From contig JALRFZ010000712.1 of assembly GCA_023253615.1 (NCBI GenBank), positions 1 through 26,913 of the forward strand: 26,913 nucleotides of DNA, given 5' to 3'. Made by a program: the position numbers and the translations under genes. This document shows, piece after piece, positions 1 through 9,002 of the stretch. This stretch comes from Verrucomicrobiales bacterium (GTDB lineage: Bacteria > Verrucomicrobiota > Verrucomicrobiia > Verrucomicrobiales > DEV007). The notes beneath the pieces are model-generated. The model was not told where the DNA came from, searched no databases, and worked only from the letters and a program-made list of their open reading frames with translations. Position 1 is the first letter of the stretch. Each line of letters starts with the position of its first letter.

Positions 1-1
1 C

Positions 2-322
2 CGCATCGGCCATGTCGGACAATCTGCCGATGTGCTCCGGGCCGCACAGCAAGGGGCCGCCGCCAAGTTCGAAGCCCTCCAAGAACACTGGTGGGACGGG
101 CTCGAAGTCTCCCGCGAAGTCCGCTACGGCCACCCCGTCAAAGAGATCAACGACTACGTCGAATCGAAAGCGATCGATCTGGTGGTGATCGGGTCCCAGG
201 GGCATTCGAAGCTCGCGAGCCTGCTGCTGGGCAGCGTCACCGAAAGGGTTGTTCAAACCTGCGGTTGCCCCGTGATCGTGTTCCGCCACCCGGAACATGA
301 CTTCCACCTCGTCGATGAATGA
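2..322 (+). CDS. Universal stress protein (UspA family), C-terminal part, 5' end outside window
   Basis: The reading frame is open to the left edge of the window, so the gene starts upstream. A GTG at 32 is internal to the open frame and is not needed as a start. The visible 106 residues end in the nucleotide-binding signature of the Usp fold: VVIGSQGHSKLASLLLGS matches the G-2x-G-9x-G-S/T pattern that contacts ATP phosphates. It is followed by the usual final strand, CPVIVFR. Usp domains are cytoplasmic, about 140 residues long, and linked to survival under stress. Only the second half is seen here, so a tandem Usp arrangement cannot be excluded. The gene ends 258 bp before the DUF1501 gene, with a repeat-containing spacer between them. 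Confidence 0.85.
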   Translation, partial: RIGHVGQSADVLRAAQQGAAAKFEALQEHWWDGLEVSREVRYGHPVKEINDYVESKAIDLVVIGSQGHSKLASLLLGSVTERVVQTCGCPVIVFRHPEHDFHLVDE

Positions 323-396
323 CCCCTTCCCAATGATCGTGATTCCACTCGTCTCATTTCGGCTGCGGGCTCAAGACAACGCGTCGGTTTCTCCCA

Positions 397-500
<104 letters not shown>

Positions 501-580
501 GGGCAGGAATGCGAATGCACGATGCGTTATCGCTCGGACGAGTCGGGTGAGAACTTTTTAGTGCGAGGCGGTCGGGTCGC

Positions 581-2128
581 ATGAACGAATCACGAAACAA
601 CCTCCTTTCTTTCGAGCGTGATGGGATGCGAGATCGCAACATGATCGGCACGGGAACTGCCAGCGGATCGGCGGCCAAAGGCTTGACCGGCAACGATGTC
701 GCGCGGCGATGGTTCCTGTCACGCTGCGGCGTGGGCCTCGGGGCGATCGCCCTTGCGGACTTGCTGGGCGAAAAAAATGTTTCGGCCGATGACGTCTCGG
801 GGCGGGGTTCGGCTTTAGCGAACGGACCCTTAGCCGCCCGTGATCCCCTGGCGGCACGACCGTCGCATTTTCCTGCCAAGATCAAGCATGTGATCTACCT
901 TTTCATGGCGGGGGGGCCGAGCCAATTCGAGACGTTCGACCACAAACCGACGCTGGCCAAGTACGACGGGACGTTGCCCCCTGCCGAGCTGCTCGAAGGT
1001 TATCGCGCGGCATTCATCAACCCCAACAGCAAGCTCTTGGGGCCGAAGTTCACGTTCGCGAAGCACGGCAAGTCGGGGGCGGAGATCAGCGAATTGTTGC
1101 CGCACATCGCCGGGGTCGCGGACGATTTGGCGATCATCCGTTCGATGCGGACCGATGCCTTCAATCACGCCCCGGGGCAACTCGAGATGAACACCGGCAG
1201 CCAACTCTTTGGCAAGCCGAGCCTCGGGGCTTGGACGCTGTATGGCCTGGGCAACGAAACGAAAGAGCTCCCCGGGTTCGTCGTCTTCAGCAGCGGCACC
1301 AAGGGGCCCAGCGGCGGCAATTCGTGCTGGGGGAGCGGTTTCCTGCCGACCGTCTATCAAGGGGTCCAGTTCCGCGCCGGCGGCGACCCGGTCCTGTACC
1401 TGAACAACCCCCCCGGCATCGACGGGCAAGCCCAACGCGAATCGCTCGACGCCATCAATCGGCTCAATCACCTCCGGCTGCAAACGATCGGCGACCCCGA
1501 GATCGCGACACGGATCAATTCCTTCGAAATGGCGTTTCGCATGCAAGCGACCGCCCCCGAAGTGATGGACCTGAAGAACGAATCGCAAGAGACGCTCGAC
1601 CTGTACGGCGCCAAACCGGGGGAATCGTCGTTCGCCAACAACTGCCTGTTGGCACGCCGATTGGTCCAGCGGGGCGTCCGATTCGTCCAGCTTTACCATG
1701 AGGCTTGGGACCAACACGGGAACCTCGTCAAGGATTTGAAGAAAAACTGCGACGCGACCGATCGGGCTTGCGCGGCGTTGATCCAAGACCTGAAGCGGAC
1801 CGGGCTGTTCGATGAAACGCTCGTGATCTGGGGTGGTGAATTCGGCCGCACGCCGATGAGCGAGAAAGGCGACGGACGCGACCACAACCCCACCGGCTTC
1901 ACCATGTGGATGGCGGGCGGCGGCGTGAAAGGCGGCCAGACCATCGGCGCGACCGACGAGCTCGGCCTCTACGCGGTCGAGGACAAGATGCACGTCCACG
2001 ACATCCACGCGACGGTGATGTCTTTGTTAGGACTCGACCACACCGAGGTCGTCTACATGCACAAGGGCCGCCCCGAACGCGTCGACCTGAACGAGGGGCA
2101 TGTGAACGAACGTCTGGTGACGGGGTGA
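581..2128 (+). CDS. DUF1501 family protein, Tat-exported
   Basis: This 515-residue protein of the DUF1501 (PF07394) family is abundant in Planctomycetes and Verrucomicrobia. It is related in fold to sulfatases and alkaline phosphatases; its substrate is unknown. The N-terminus has a twin-arginine signal, RRWFLSRC at residues 42-49, followed by a hydrophobic stretch, so it is probably exported folded. Family landmarks are HVIYLFMAGGPSQ (from about 103), NHAPGQLEMNTGSQ, WGGEFGRTP (417-425), GRDHNPTGFTMWMAGGG, and HVHDIHATVMSLLGLDH near the end. The protein looks complete. ATG 581 is used; ATGs at 626 or 641 would also keep the Tat signal, and none has a good ribosome binding site. DUF1501 genes often sit next to DUF1549/DUF1553 cytochrome genes, but none is seen here. 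Confidence 0.9.
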   Translation: MNESRNNLLSFERDGMRDRNMIGTGTASGSAAKGLTGNDVARRWFLSRCGVGLGAIALADLLGEKNVSADDVSGRGSALANGPLAARDPLAARPSHFPAKIKHVIYLFMAGGPSQFETFDHKPTLAKYDGTLPPAELLEGYRAAFINPNSKLLGPKFTFAKHGKSGAEISELLPHIAGVADDLAIIRSMRTDAFNHAPGQLEMNTGSQLFGKPSLGAWTLYGLGNETKELPGFVVFSSGTKGPSGGNSCWGSGFLPTVYQGVQFRAGGDPVLYLNNPPGIDGQAQRESLDAINRLNHLRLQTIGDPEIATRINSFEMAFRMQATAPEVMDLKNESQETLDLYGAKPGESSFANNCLLARRLVQRGVRFVQLYHEAWDQHGNLVKDLKKNCDATDRACAALIQDLKRTGLFDETLVIWGGEFGRTPMSEKGDGRDHNPTGFTMWMAGGGVKGGQTIGATDELGLYAVEDKMHVHDIHATVMSLLGLDHTEVVYMHKGRPERVDLNEGHVNERLVTG

Positions 2129-2247
2129 CCGATCGGTCAAAGCGGCCATGCCGTTCCCAGATCCCCTTTGCCCCCAAAAGCTCGAGTAGACGGAAACGAT
2201 CGCGAATCTCTTTTTGACAATCACCCGGAATAATGTTCAGATGATCC

Positions 2248-3834
2248 ATGAATCCACCACCCCCTCCCGAAGTGCTTGCCTTCGCCGATTCCCTCGGCTG
2301 GGAAGCCTGCGAGGAAAAAGGCCGGTGTGAGCGGCGGGAGTCGGGGCAATTCTTCACACCGCCGCAGATCGCCCGTTTTCTGGCGCACTGGTTTCACGAA
2401 ACCAGTTTCAATCGTCCAAAAGTCCATCTGCTCGATCCCGGTGCCGGCGCCGGTGCTCTTACCGCTGCCGTTGTTGATAGAATCATCACCCTCCATCACT
2501 CCGGGGCGCTTCCCCGATTGCGTGAGGTGATTTTGGAAGTCTGGGAGCTCGACGCCGACTTCCTCCCCGCCCTGCGGGATACCCTCTTGAAGTGCAAGAA
2601 TTCGCTGGAAAATGCCGGTATCGAAGTCCGACTGCAGATATTTGGAGGAAACTTCATCGAAGGTGCGTTCAATTATCTCGAAGAGGGACTCTTCAGCCAA
2701 GCTCATGAAACTTCCGTCACCCACGCCATCCTGAATCCTCCTTACCGGAAGATCTCCACCGGTTCACGCGAGCGGACCCTGCTTGGCGCGCTCGGCATGG
2801 AGACATCAAATCTTTACGCAGCATTCGTGTGGATCGCCATCCGTCGTCTCATCATCGGCGGAGAACTGACCGCCATTACGCCGCGTAGCTTTTGCAACGG
2901 ACCTTATTTTCGCGAGTTTCGGCGCGACTTGTTGTTATCCTCGATCTTTCATACCGCCCACTTGTTCAACTCACGAACGGAAGCCTTCGGGCGCGACGCG
3001 GTTTTGCAGGAGAACCTCCTTTTTCATCTGACGAAAGATTCGCCAGACCGGACTGAGGTGATCCTTTCATCCGGTTCGCTGGATCGACCGGATGAAGTCG
3101 CGGTTCCATTTGATCGGTTTGTCCGTGTGGACGATCCCGATCAAGTCATCCATCTCGCCGCGGAGGCCGACGCGCAGGCGATCGGCGATTTCATCCGATC
3201 GCTTCCCTGCGAACTCGACGATCTGGGAATCACCGTCTCAACCGGCCCTGTCGTTGATTTCCGGTTGAGGAATTCGCTCTCCCGACACCTCAGGACGGGA
3301 GACGCCCCCTTGCTCTATCCCCACTCCGTAAAAGCAGGCAAAGTGATTCCGCCCCTCTCCGATTCTTCCCTTCACAATGACAGACGAAACTCGAAGAAGC
3401 CGGTGGCGATCGCGATCAACGATGAAACCCTTCCATGGCTGGTTCCAGCATCCCGCTTCGTCTTGATCAAACGCTTTTCTTCGAAGGAGGAGAGGCGTCG
3501 ATTGGTTGCAGGGGTAATGGATCCCGATGAGGAATTCAGTGGGCTCATCGGAATTGAAAACCACTTGAACTTCTTCCACCGTAACCGGCAAGGACTGCCG
3601 CAATATCTGGCGAGGGGTCTTGCCCGTTTTTTGAACTCCACCGTGGCCGACCGCTATTTCCGTCAATTCAACGGACATACCCAGGTCAACGTATCGGACC
3701 TCCGAGCCTTCAGATATCCGTCCGCAGCGATGCTGGAAAAGCTCGGCAAGACCAAGATCGACGATGGTGATCAACGTACCATCGATCTCGCGATGTCCCG
3801 GCAACTCGGCGCTCCTTCTTTCCCAAATCCATGA
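2248..3834 (+). CDS. Type II adenine-specific DNA methyltransferase, M.PstI/M.BsuBI-like
   Basis: This 528-residue N6-adenine methyltransferase would protect the DNA from the endonuclease encoded next to it. Motifs occur in the gamma-class order: motif X-like GQFFTPPQIARFLA at 33-46, the SAM-binding motif I DPGAGAG at 63-69, and the catalytic NPPY at 163-166. The rest is a target-recognition region. The family identity is supported by the downstream BsuBI/PstI-type endonuclease; M.PstI and M.BsuBI are about 500 residues, so the length fits. The inferred target is CTGCAG. The stop overlaps the next start in ATGA (3831-3834), implying translational coupling. The pair is near 50-55% GC in samples while flanking genes exceed 60%, suggesting transfer. 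No Shine-Dalgarno sequence precedes the start. Confidence 0.9.
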   Translation: MNPPPPPEVLAFADSLGWEACEEKGRCERRESGQFFTPPQIARFLAHWFHETSFNRPKVHLLDPGAGAGALTAAVVDRIITLHHSGALPRLREVILEVWELDADFLPALRDTLLKCKNSLENAGIEVRLQIFGGNFIEGAFNYLEEGLFSQAHETSVTHAILNPPYRKISTGSRERTLLGALGMETSNLYAAFVWIAIRRLIIGGELTAITPRSFCNGPYFREFRRDLLLSSIFHTAHLFNSRTEAFGRDAVLQENLLFHLTKDSPDRTEVILSSGSLDRPDEVAVPFDRFVRVDDPDQVIHLAAEADAQAIGDFIRSLPCELDDLGITVSTGPVVDFRLRNSLSRHLRTGDAPLLYPHSVKAGKVIPPLSDSSLHNDRRNSKKPVAIAINDETLPWLVPASRFVLIKRFSSKEERRRLVAGVMDPDEEFSGLIGIENHLNFFHRNRQGLPQYLARGLARFLNSTVADRYFRQFNGHTQVNVSDLRAFRYPSAAMLEKLGKTKIDDGDQRTIDLAMSRQLGAPSFPNP

Positions 3835-4778
3835 AACCTTCGGCTGCAAAAAGGGTGAAGGAAGCGATCGGTTTCCTTGCGTCCATCGGACTTCCACGTG
3901 AGCAGCAGAATGAGCGGAGCGCCCTGACTCTTCTTGCACTTTGTGATCTGAGGCCTCGCGATCCGTGGTCCGGGGCAAAAGCACCGCTCCGTCGCATCAC
4001 GGAAATGATGGATTGGATGCTTGAACAATACGGTGTCCGATATGCTCCGAATACCCGTGAGACCATCCGAAGGCAATCGATCCATCAATTCGTGCAAGTC
4101 GGTTTGGTCATCGAGAATCCGGATGACCCCCGCCGTCCTATCAACAGCCCGAAGTGGTGCTACCAGATTTCCGCCGAAGCTCTCCACTTGATCCGGATGA
4201 TCGGTTTGAAACACTTCGGTCCCGGGATTGAACAGTTTAAAACCCGTCCCGCTCCGCTTTCCCTTGAGACACGTCATAGGGTCCTGCCACGCGAGACCGT
4301 GTCGATGCCCGATGGATCGACGCTCGACCTATCCGTGGGTGGGCAAAGTGTCCTGATCCGCGCCGTTGTAGAGGAGTTTGCTCCTCGCTTCGTCCGCGAC
4401 CCGAGGATTCTGTTCATTGGTGATGCAGGAAACAAAGAGCTCTTGCACGAAAAGGAGAAACTTGCCAATCTGGGCGTCAAGCTCCCCCAACGGGGAAAAG
4501 CTCCCGATGTATTGATTCTCGATGGCATTCGCGACTGGCTCATCATCGTGGAAGCCGCCACCTCGCATGGGCCGATCGATCAAAAGCGGAAGAATGAACT
4601 TGCCGCGCTTTTCTCGAAGGCGCGGCCAGGCCTCGTTTTCGTATCCGCCTTCCCCGACCGAAAAGCATTTTCCAGATTTCATGCCGCAATCGCCTGGGAA
4701 ACCGACGTTTGGCTCGCAGACACACCCGATCACCTGATTCACTTCAACGGCGAACGTTTTCTGGGACCCTACAGCTGA
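3831..4778 (+). CDS. Type II restriction endonuclease, BsuBI/PstI family
   Basis: This 315-residue protein matches the BsuBI/PstI endonuclease family (PF06616) in length (R.BsuBI and R.PstI are about 316-326) and in its sequence landmarks. The N-terminal half is helical with a winged-helix look (APLRRITEMMDWML, IRRQSIHQFVQVGLV). The C-terminal half holds the family core: GDAGNKELLHE at about 198-207, PDVLILD at 225-231, and a catalytic-looking VEAATSHGPID at 240-250, consistent with a PD-(D/E)xK-like metal site. It should cut CTGCAG, by family precedent. It starts inside the methyltransferase stop (ATGA), so the methyltransferase is made first, a sensible order for safe establishment. It appears intact. 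Confidence 0.92.
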   Translation: MKPSAAKRVKEAIGFLASIGLPREQQNERSALTLLALCDLRPRDPWSGAKAPLRRITEMMDWMLEQYGVRYAPNTRETIRRQSIHQFVQVGLVIENPDDPRRPINSPKWCYQISAEALHLIRMIGLKHFGPGIEQFKTRPAPLSLETRHRVLPRETVSMPDGSTLDLSVGGQSVLIRAVVEEFAPRFVRDPRILFIGDAGNKELLHEKEKLANLGVKLPQRGKAPDVLILDGIRDWLIIVEAATSHGPIDQKRKNELAALFSKARPGLVFVSAFPDRKAFSRFHAAIAWETDVWLADTPDHLIHFNGERFLGPYS

Positions 4779-4857
4779 AGTAGAATGGTTATCCGTTCGT
4801 GTGGCTTACGGCTCAAAACCCATTGCCCGACGACCGAATCGGCTCTAGGGATGCGCG

Positions 4858-5610
4858 GTGGACCTGCCTTTTGACGCGACTCTCCCGACCTTCGCCCTCG
4901 CCGCGCTGGGGGCGTTCTGCCTGGGTATCTCCAAGACGGGATTCCCCGGGCTGGCGATCCTGAACGTGCTCATCGTCGCGGAACTCTTCGGGGCGAAGAA
5001 CAGCGTCGGGGTGATCCTGCCGATGCTGATCGTCTGCGACCTGCTCGTGTATCCCCTCTTCCGCAAGTTCGCGAGCTGGAAACAGGTCTGGCCGCTCGTG
5101 CCGGTGACGCTGATCTCGGTGGTGGCGGCTTCTTTTCTCCTCGACCGGCTCGACGATGAAGCGGCGCGGCGGGTCATCGGGGCCATCATCCTCTTCATGC
5201 TCGCGATCCAGTTGCTGCGCGAGTTCAAACGCGAATTCCTCGAGCACCTCCCCGACTCGCGCTGGTTCCGCTGGTTCAGTTGCGTACTCATCGGGGTCTC
5301 GACGATGCTGGCAAACGCGGCGGGCCCGGTCTTCTCGCTCTACTCGCTCGTCCACAAGATGAAGAAAGAGGACTTCCTCGGCGTCGGCGCCCGCTTTTTC
5401 CTGCTGGTGAACGTCTTCAAGATCCCCTTCCTCGGCCAGCTCGACCTCATCAATCCCGAGTCGCTCAAGCTGAATCTCTACCTCCTCCCCGCCCTCCTCA
5501 TCGGCATCCTCGCGGGAGGCCGGCTCATCCGCCATGTCCCGCAGCGGCTCTTCGAGATCCTGCTCTACGGTTTCTCGGCGATCGCGGGGATCCGGCTGCT
5601 CTTTTTCTGA
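4858..5610 (+). CDS. TauE/SafE family anion permease
   Basis: This 250-residue integral membrane protein belongs to the TauE/SafE family (PF01925), implicated in export or uptake of sulfite, sulfoacetate and related anions. The family has two halves, each opening with a glycine-rich motif: GISKTGFPGLAILNVLIVAELFG near the N-terminus and GVSTMLANAAGPVFSLY in the middle. About eight hydrophobic helices are visible. The start is GTG at 4858, with AGGGA about 7 nt upstream, one of the few plausible ribosome binding sites in the window. The stop TGA (5608-5610) directly abuts the stop of the convergent VCBS gene. No sulfur-metabolism gene is adjacent, so the substrate cannot be named. Confidence 0.85.
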   Translation: MDLPFDATLPTFALAALGAFCLGISKTGFPGLAILNVLIVAELFGAKNSVGVILPMLIVCDLLVYPLFRKFASWKQVWPLVPVTLISVVAASFLLDRLDDEAARRVIGAIILFMLAIQLLREFKREFLEHLPDSRWFRWFSCVLIGVSTMLANAAGPVFSLYSLVHKMKKEDFLGVGARFFLLVNVFKIPFLGQLDLINPESLKLNLYLLPALLIGILAGGRLIRHVPQRLFEILLYGFSAIAGIRLLFF

Positions 5611-7077
5611 TCATGGCTCCTTGACCGGACCGGCGGGCCTGAGCCCCAACAAACCGGTAATCCGCCCGACCCGGCCGAGCGGTCCCGGCACATGCATGCC
5701 CCCGGCGACGAGATCGGGCAGACCATCGCCATCGAAATCCCCCGCCACGAGCGAAGCGAGATTGGCCGGGGCATCGATCAGGCGCCGGGCGGTGAAACCC
5801 ATCCTGCCATCGTTCTCAAGCCAGACCAGGCTCGGAAAATCTTGGAGGTCCCACTGGAAATGAAGGCTGGAAACGGCGATGTCGAGATCCCCGTCTCCAT
5901 CGAGATCGTGGGCGACGGCACGATAGCAGGCCGGCATGCGGAGGAGTTCATGAGGCACGAGTTCGCCATCGCGGTTCTCGAGCCAACGGAGTCCGTGATA
6001 GGGTTTGGCGAGGGGGATCTCGTCCATCATGTCGCCGTTGGTCCAGAGAAAATCGACATCCCCGTCGCGATCGAGATCGACCGCGGAGAAGCCCGACGAG
6101 CCGAAGGCCGGATGCGGGGCGCGGGCGAGGATGCGGTTCTCGAAACCCTTCCCTCCTCCGAGGTTGCGGAAGAGGACGAGGCTCTCGTGTTCCTGCGAAA
6201 AGAGCACCACGAAATCGAGCGCGCCATCTCCATCGTAGTCGAGCACCTCGGCCTGAAGGGCGCCGTTGACGTCCGCGATGGCATGGCTGACGAATTGGGT
6301 CGGCGAGACCTGCTCGAGCCAGAGGACGCCGCCGCTCTTCCTCCAGCCGAACTGCACCACGAGCAGATCGGGTTTCCCGTCTCCGTTGAAATCGCCCGCT
6401 TTCACATCGGAGACCCTCGCGCAATCGACGAGCACGGGCTGCGGGTCGTAGGTGGCGTCGCCGCGGTTGCGCAGCAACCACACCGAGCCGATGAGCGAGT
6501 CGGACGGGCGGATGTCGCCGTAGGATCCCACCGCGAGGTCCTGGTGTCCGTCCCCGTCATAATCGAGCACGACGGCACGCGAGGGACCGGACACTTCGAA
6601 GACGGTTTCTTCCCGCCATGCCCCTCCCTCGAAGGCAAGGCGCGAGAGGCGTCCGGCATCGTTGTCACCGACGAGGATCTCGTCGCGGCCGTCGCCATCG
6701 AGATCGGCGGGAAAGAGGCCCGTGATGACGGGGCGCGCGCCGCGGGGAGCGTCTCCCAGGGCGGCCTTCGTGAATGAGAGTCCGGCGGGTGCGAGCCCTT
6801 CCGGCGGGGTCGACGCGAAGCGCTCCGGCGCCTCCGCGAGGTATTCGGAAAGCAGCCGGGAATACTCCGTCTGATCGTAGGGCAGGTTCTTTTCGCGGAT
6901 CCAGACGCTCATGAATCCGAAGACCTGGGTCCAGTGCTCGCGGGTCATCACTCCCGGGGCCGGCGGCAGGTGACAGGAAGTGCAATACTTTTCCGCGAGG
7001 GGCGGCACACCCTGCCCACGCGCCTCGATCGCACTCCCGCCGAGCGCGACGAGCACCAGCCACCCCCTGGGGCGCAT
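5611..7077 (-). CDS. Secreted c-type heme / VCBS (FG-GAP) repeat protein
   Basis: From the ATG at 7077 this is a 488-residue exported protein. It has a signal peptide (residues 1 to about 20), then one c-type heme motif CTSCH at 32-36, inside a small cytochrome-like segment, then a seven-bladed-propeller-like domain. The propeller has seven calcium-binding loops of the D-x-D/N-x-D-G-x-x-D type: DLDGDGRDE, DYDGDGHQD, DFNGDGKPD, DYDGDGALD, DLDRDGDVD (degenerate at one place), DLDGDGDLD and DFDGDGLPD. A start at 7104 is also possible; the open frame extends to 7416 but would overlap the divergent gene at 7273 and has no signal-like features. The role is unknown; periplasmic or surface electron transfer or binding is a guess. 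It is transcribed divergently from the membrane protein at 7273. Confidence 0.85.
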   Translation of the reverse strand: MRPRGWLVLVALGGSAIEARGQGVPPLAEKYCTSCHLPPAPGVMTREHWTQVFGFMSVWIREKNLPYDQTEYSRLLSEYLAEAPERFASTPPEGLAPAGLSFTKAALGDAPRGARPVITGLFPADLDGDGRDEILVGDNDAGRLSRLAFEGGAWREETVFEVSGPSRAVVLDYDGDGHQDLAVGSYGDIRPSDSLIGSVWLLRNRGDATYDPQPVLVDCARVSDVKAGDFNGDGKPDLLVVQFGWRKSGGVLWLEQVSPTQFVSHAIADVNGALQAEVLDYDGDGALDFVVLFSQEHESLVLFRNLGGGKGFENRILARAPHPAFGSSGFSAVDLDRDGDVDFLWTNGDMMDEIPLAKPYHGLRWLENRDGELVPHELLRMPACYRAVAHDLDGDGDLDIAVSSLHFQWDLQDFPSLVWLENDGRMGFTARRLIDAPANLASLVAGDFDGDGLPDLVAGGMHVPGPLGRVGRITGLLGLRPAGPVKEP

Positions 7078-7272
7078 CCAATGACCTGGTGAAAACACGA
7101 ACATGGCGTGGAAAACGCCCGTCCCGGGGCCGTCCCGCGAACGTTCGGCCAGCGGTGCGATGCTGACAACGGGAAATCGCCCGTCGCGTGATGTCCCCGC
7201 CACTCTCCGAAAGCGCCTTTCCCCGGTTGACGAAAGAGTCCGCCGCAAGATACGCTCTCCCATTTCCGCGAC

Positions 7273-7866
7273 ATGAGCACACCCCCGCCTCCCCTCTCGA
7301 AACCGTCCACCGCCGTCTGGCCGAAAACCATCGGCATCATCGCCATCATCTTCGGGGTCGGAGGGCTCGCCCAGGGGGCTTTCGCCCCGCTTAGCCTCAT
7401 CCTGACAAGGCAACAAATGCAGGCCTTCGCCGGGCAGGGAGTGGAACAGGCCCGGATCGACGAATACATGGCCAAGCTCAGTTCCGTCTCCTACCTGAGC
7501 CTCGCCTGCTTCATCATCCTCGCCCTTCTGCTCCTCGCGGGCGGCATCCTGTTGCTGAAACAGCGGCGGATCGCCTCGCCGGTGTTGCAGACCTGGGCGA
7601 TCCTGAAGATCCTCGCAGGTGGATTCATCCTCTTCCGGACGACGTCGCTGACACGCCTGCAGATGGAAATCATCATGGCACCCTCGCTGAATTCCGCCTC
7701 GAAGGGAGCGGCGGGCGGAGCGGAGCTCGAGATGGTGAACCAGATCACCTCCTATGCGACCTGGATCGGCCTCGGCTTAGGATTCCTGTGGCTCGCGATC
7801 CTGCCGGTCTTTTTCATCATCTGGTTCAACCGCCGCAAGGTGACCGACCAGATGGCGCCTTGGTAG
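7273..7866 (+). CDS. Hypothetical four-helix membrane protein
   Basis: This 197-residue protein is not assigned to a named family. It has a proline-rich N-terminus (MSTPPPPLSK) and about four hydrophobic segments: about residues 18-40 (TIGIIAIIFGVGGLAQGAF), 72-95 (LACFIILALLLLAGGILLL), 105-122, and 160-188 (WIGLGLGFLWLAILPVFFIIWF). A polar stretch between helices 1 and 2 and another between 3 and 4 would be loops. The architecture resembles small uncharacterised membrane proteins common in Verrucomicrobia. It is convergent with the TPR-like gene ending at 7903, separated by a 36-bp spacer with an inverted repeat. No ribosome binding site is visible before the ATG. Confidence 0.75.
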   Translation: MSTPPPPLSKPSTAVWPKTIGIIAIIFGVGGLAQGAFAPLSLILTRQQMQAFAGQGVEQARIDEYMAKLSSVSYLSLACFIILALLLLAGGILLLKQRRIASPVLQTWAILKILAGGFILFRTTSLTRLQMEIIMAPSLNSASKGAAGGAELEMVNQITSYATWIGLGLGFLWLAILPVFFIIWFNRRKVTDQMAPW

Positions 7867-7896
7867 ATCCCGCGCGGCGCGACCTTGATCCGGGAT
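7867..7896. terminator. Possible bidirectional hairpin between convergent genes
   Basis: ATCCCG (7867-7872) and CGGGAT (7891-7896) form a 6-bp inverted repeat with a GC-rich loop. It lies immediately after the stop of the + strand membrane protein and just past the stop of the minus-strand TPR gene. There is no T-run, so termination is only suggested by position. Confidence 0.3.
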
Positions 7897-7902
7897 GCCG
7901 GA

Positions 7903-8967
7903 TCACTTCGCCTTGGCGCCTTCGGCCGGCGCGGCACCTTCGGGCGCGGCCGGGGCCTCGCCCTTGGCCTTGCCGTCTCCGGCCGGTGCGGGTGCGGCAC
8001 CGTCAGCGGGCTTCTCCTCGGCCGGGGGAGCCGGCTTGGGCAGGACGGGTTTCACCGCAAAGGCCTTGAATTCGGCCGGCATGCCATCCGTGCCGAAACG
8101 GCGGCTATAAAGATAGGCGATGCTCTGCATCTGGTTGATCGCCGGCTTGTTCTCCTGGGCGATGCGCGGGTCCTCTTTCTGGATCAGCATGGCGGCTCCC
8201 ATGGCGAGCTTGGAAAGGAGCACGTCATTCCCGTAGGCGAGGGTGAAACAACGGTAATAATCCTCGAGCGCCTTGTCCTTCGCACCCTCGGCCTCATAGA
8301 CCTTGGCGCGGAGAAAGGCGAGCTGGGAGACCTCGATGGGAGGCAGCTTCTTGAAATTCGGTGATTTCAACAGCTTCGCATCGCCGGTCTGGGGCTCCTG
8401 ATAGGTCTCGAGGGCGGTCTTCAGGGCGGCGACATCCTGACCGAGAATCGCCCAGAGACGGTGGAACTCGAAATGGCGGGCGTAGGAGGGAACCAGCTTC
8501 GTCGTGATCGTGGCCGCGGCGGGGGAATTCACCAGCGGCGCCATGGCGACATACAGCCCGGCTCGCTTGAGACTCTCGATCTGGTAGAAGAGCGCCTCGG
8601 AGGCGAAATTCTGCGGACCGCCGAGGATGAAAGCATAATCCCGGGCCACCTTGCCGAAAGCCTCGGCGGCTTCGGCGTATTGACCGGCCGCGAAGAGCGC
8701 CCGCGGCGTGCCGAGGACCTCGGCCCGTTCCTCGAAACGGATCAGCTTTTCGATCCCCTCGCCCCGGATCTTGTCATAAGTCACCATCTGGCCGGCACCT
8801 CCCGGCGCGGTGGCGAAAAGGATCCCCTGATCGTTGGAATTCTGGACGTAGCCCTGGGGATTGCCGCCTTCGAGCAAGCCAAGGGTGACGGGCGTCTCGC
8901 GGACCTGGCCCTGGAGGGCGAGAGGCATCAGGGCGGCACCCAGAAGGAGAGTGGAAATCGTTTTCAT
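7903..8967 (-). CDS. Exported TPR-like protein, last gene of the Exb operon
   Basis: From ATG 8967 this gives 354 residues. The frame is open back to a TTG at 8988, but starting at MKTISTLLLGAALMPLALQG produces a clean signal peptide. The mature part is helical with pairs resembling tetratricopeptide repeats: FAAGQYAEAAEAFGKVARDYAF, FLRAKVYEAEGAKDKALEDYYRCF. The last 55 or so residues are a low-complexity tail rich in Ala, Pro, Glu, Gly and Lys, likely disordered. It begins 35 bp after the stop of the large TPR protein and is on the same strand, so it probably shares its transcript. The protein is probably periplasmic. I do not recognise a more specific family. Confidence 0.75.
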   Translation of the reverse strand: MKTISTLLLGAALMPLALQGQVRETPVTLGLLEGGNPQGYVQNSNDQGILFATAPGGAGQMVTYDKIRGEGIEKLIRFEERAEVLGTPRALFAAGQYAEAAEAFGKVARDYAFILGGPQNFASEALFYQIESLKRAGLYVAMAPLVNSPAAATITTKLVPSYARHFEFHRLWAILGQDVAALKTALETYQEPQTGDAKLLKSPNFKKLPPIEVSQLAFLRAKVYEAEGAKDKALEDYYRCFTLAYGNDVLLSKLAMGAAMLIQKEDPRIAQENKPAINQMQSIAYLYSRRFGTDGMPAEFKAFAVKPVLPKPAPPAEEKPADGAAPAPAGDGKAKGEAPAAPEGAAPAEGAKAK

Positions 8968-9002
8968 CGGAAAATTCGGGTATTCCAAAAGGAGATTCGG
9001 GA

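Noticed and set aside
2214..2236. TTGACA and TAATGT before the methyltransferase gene as a promoter
   Set aside because: The spacing is only 11 bp, too short for a sigma70 promoter. One of the two hexamers may be used with a partner I cannot identify.
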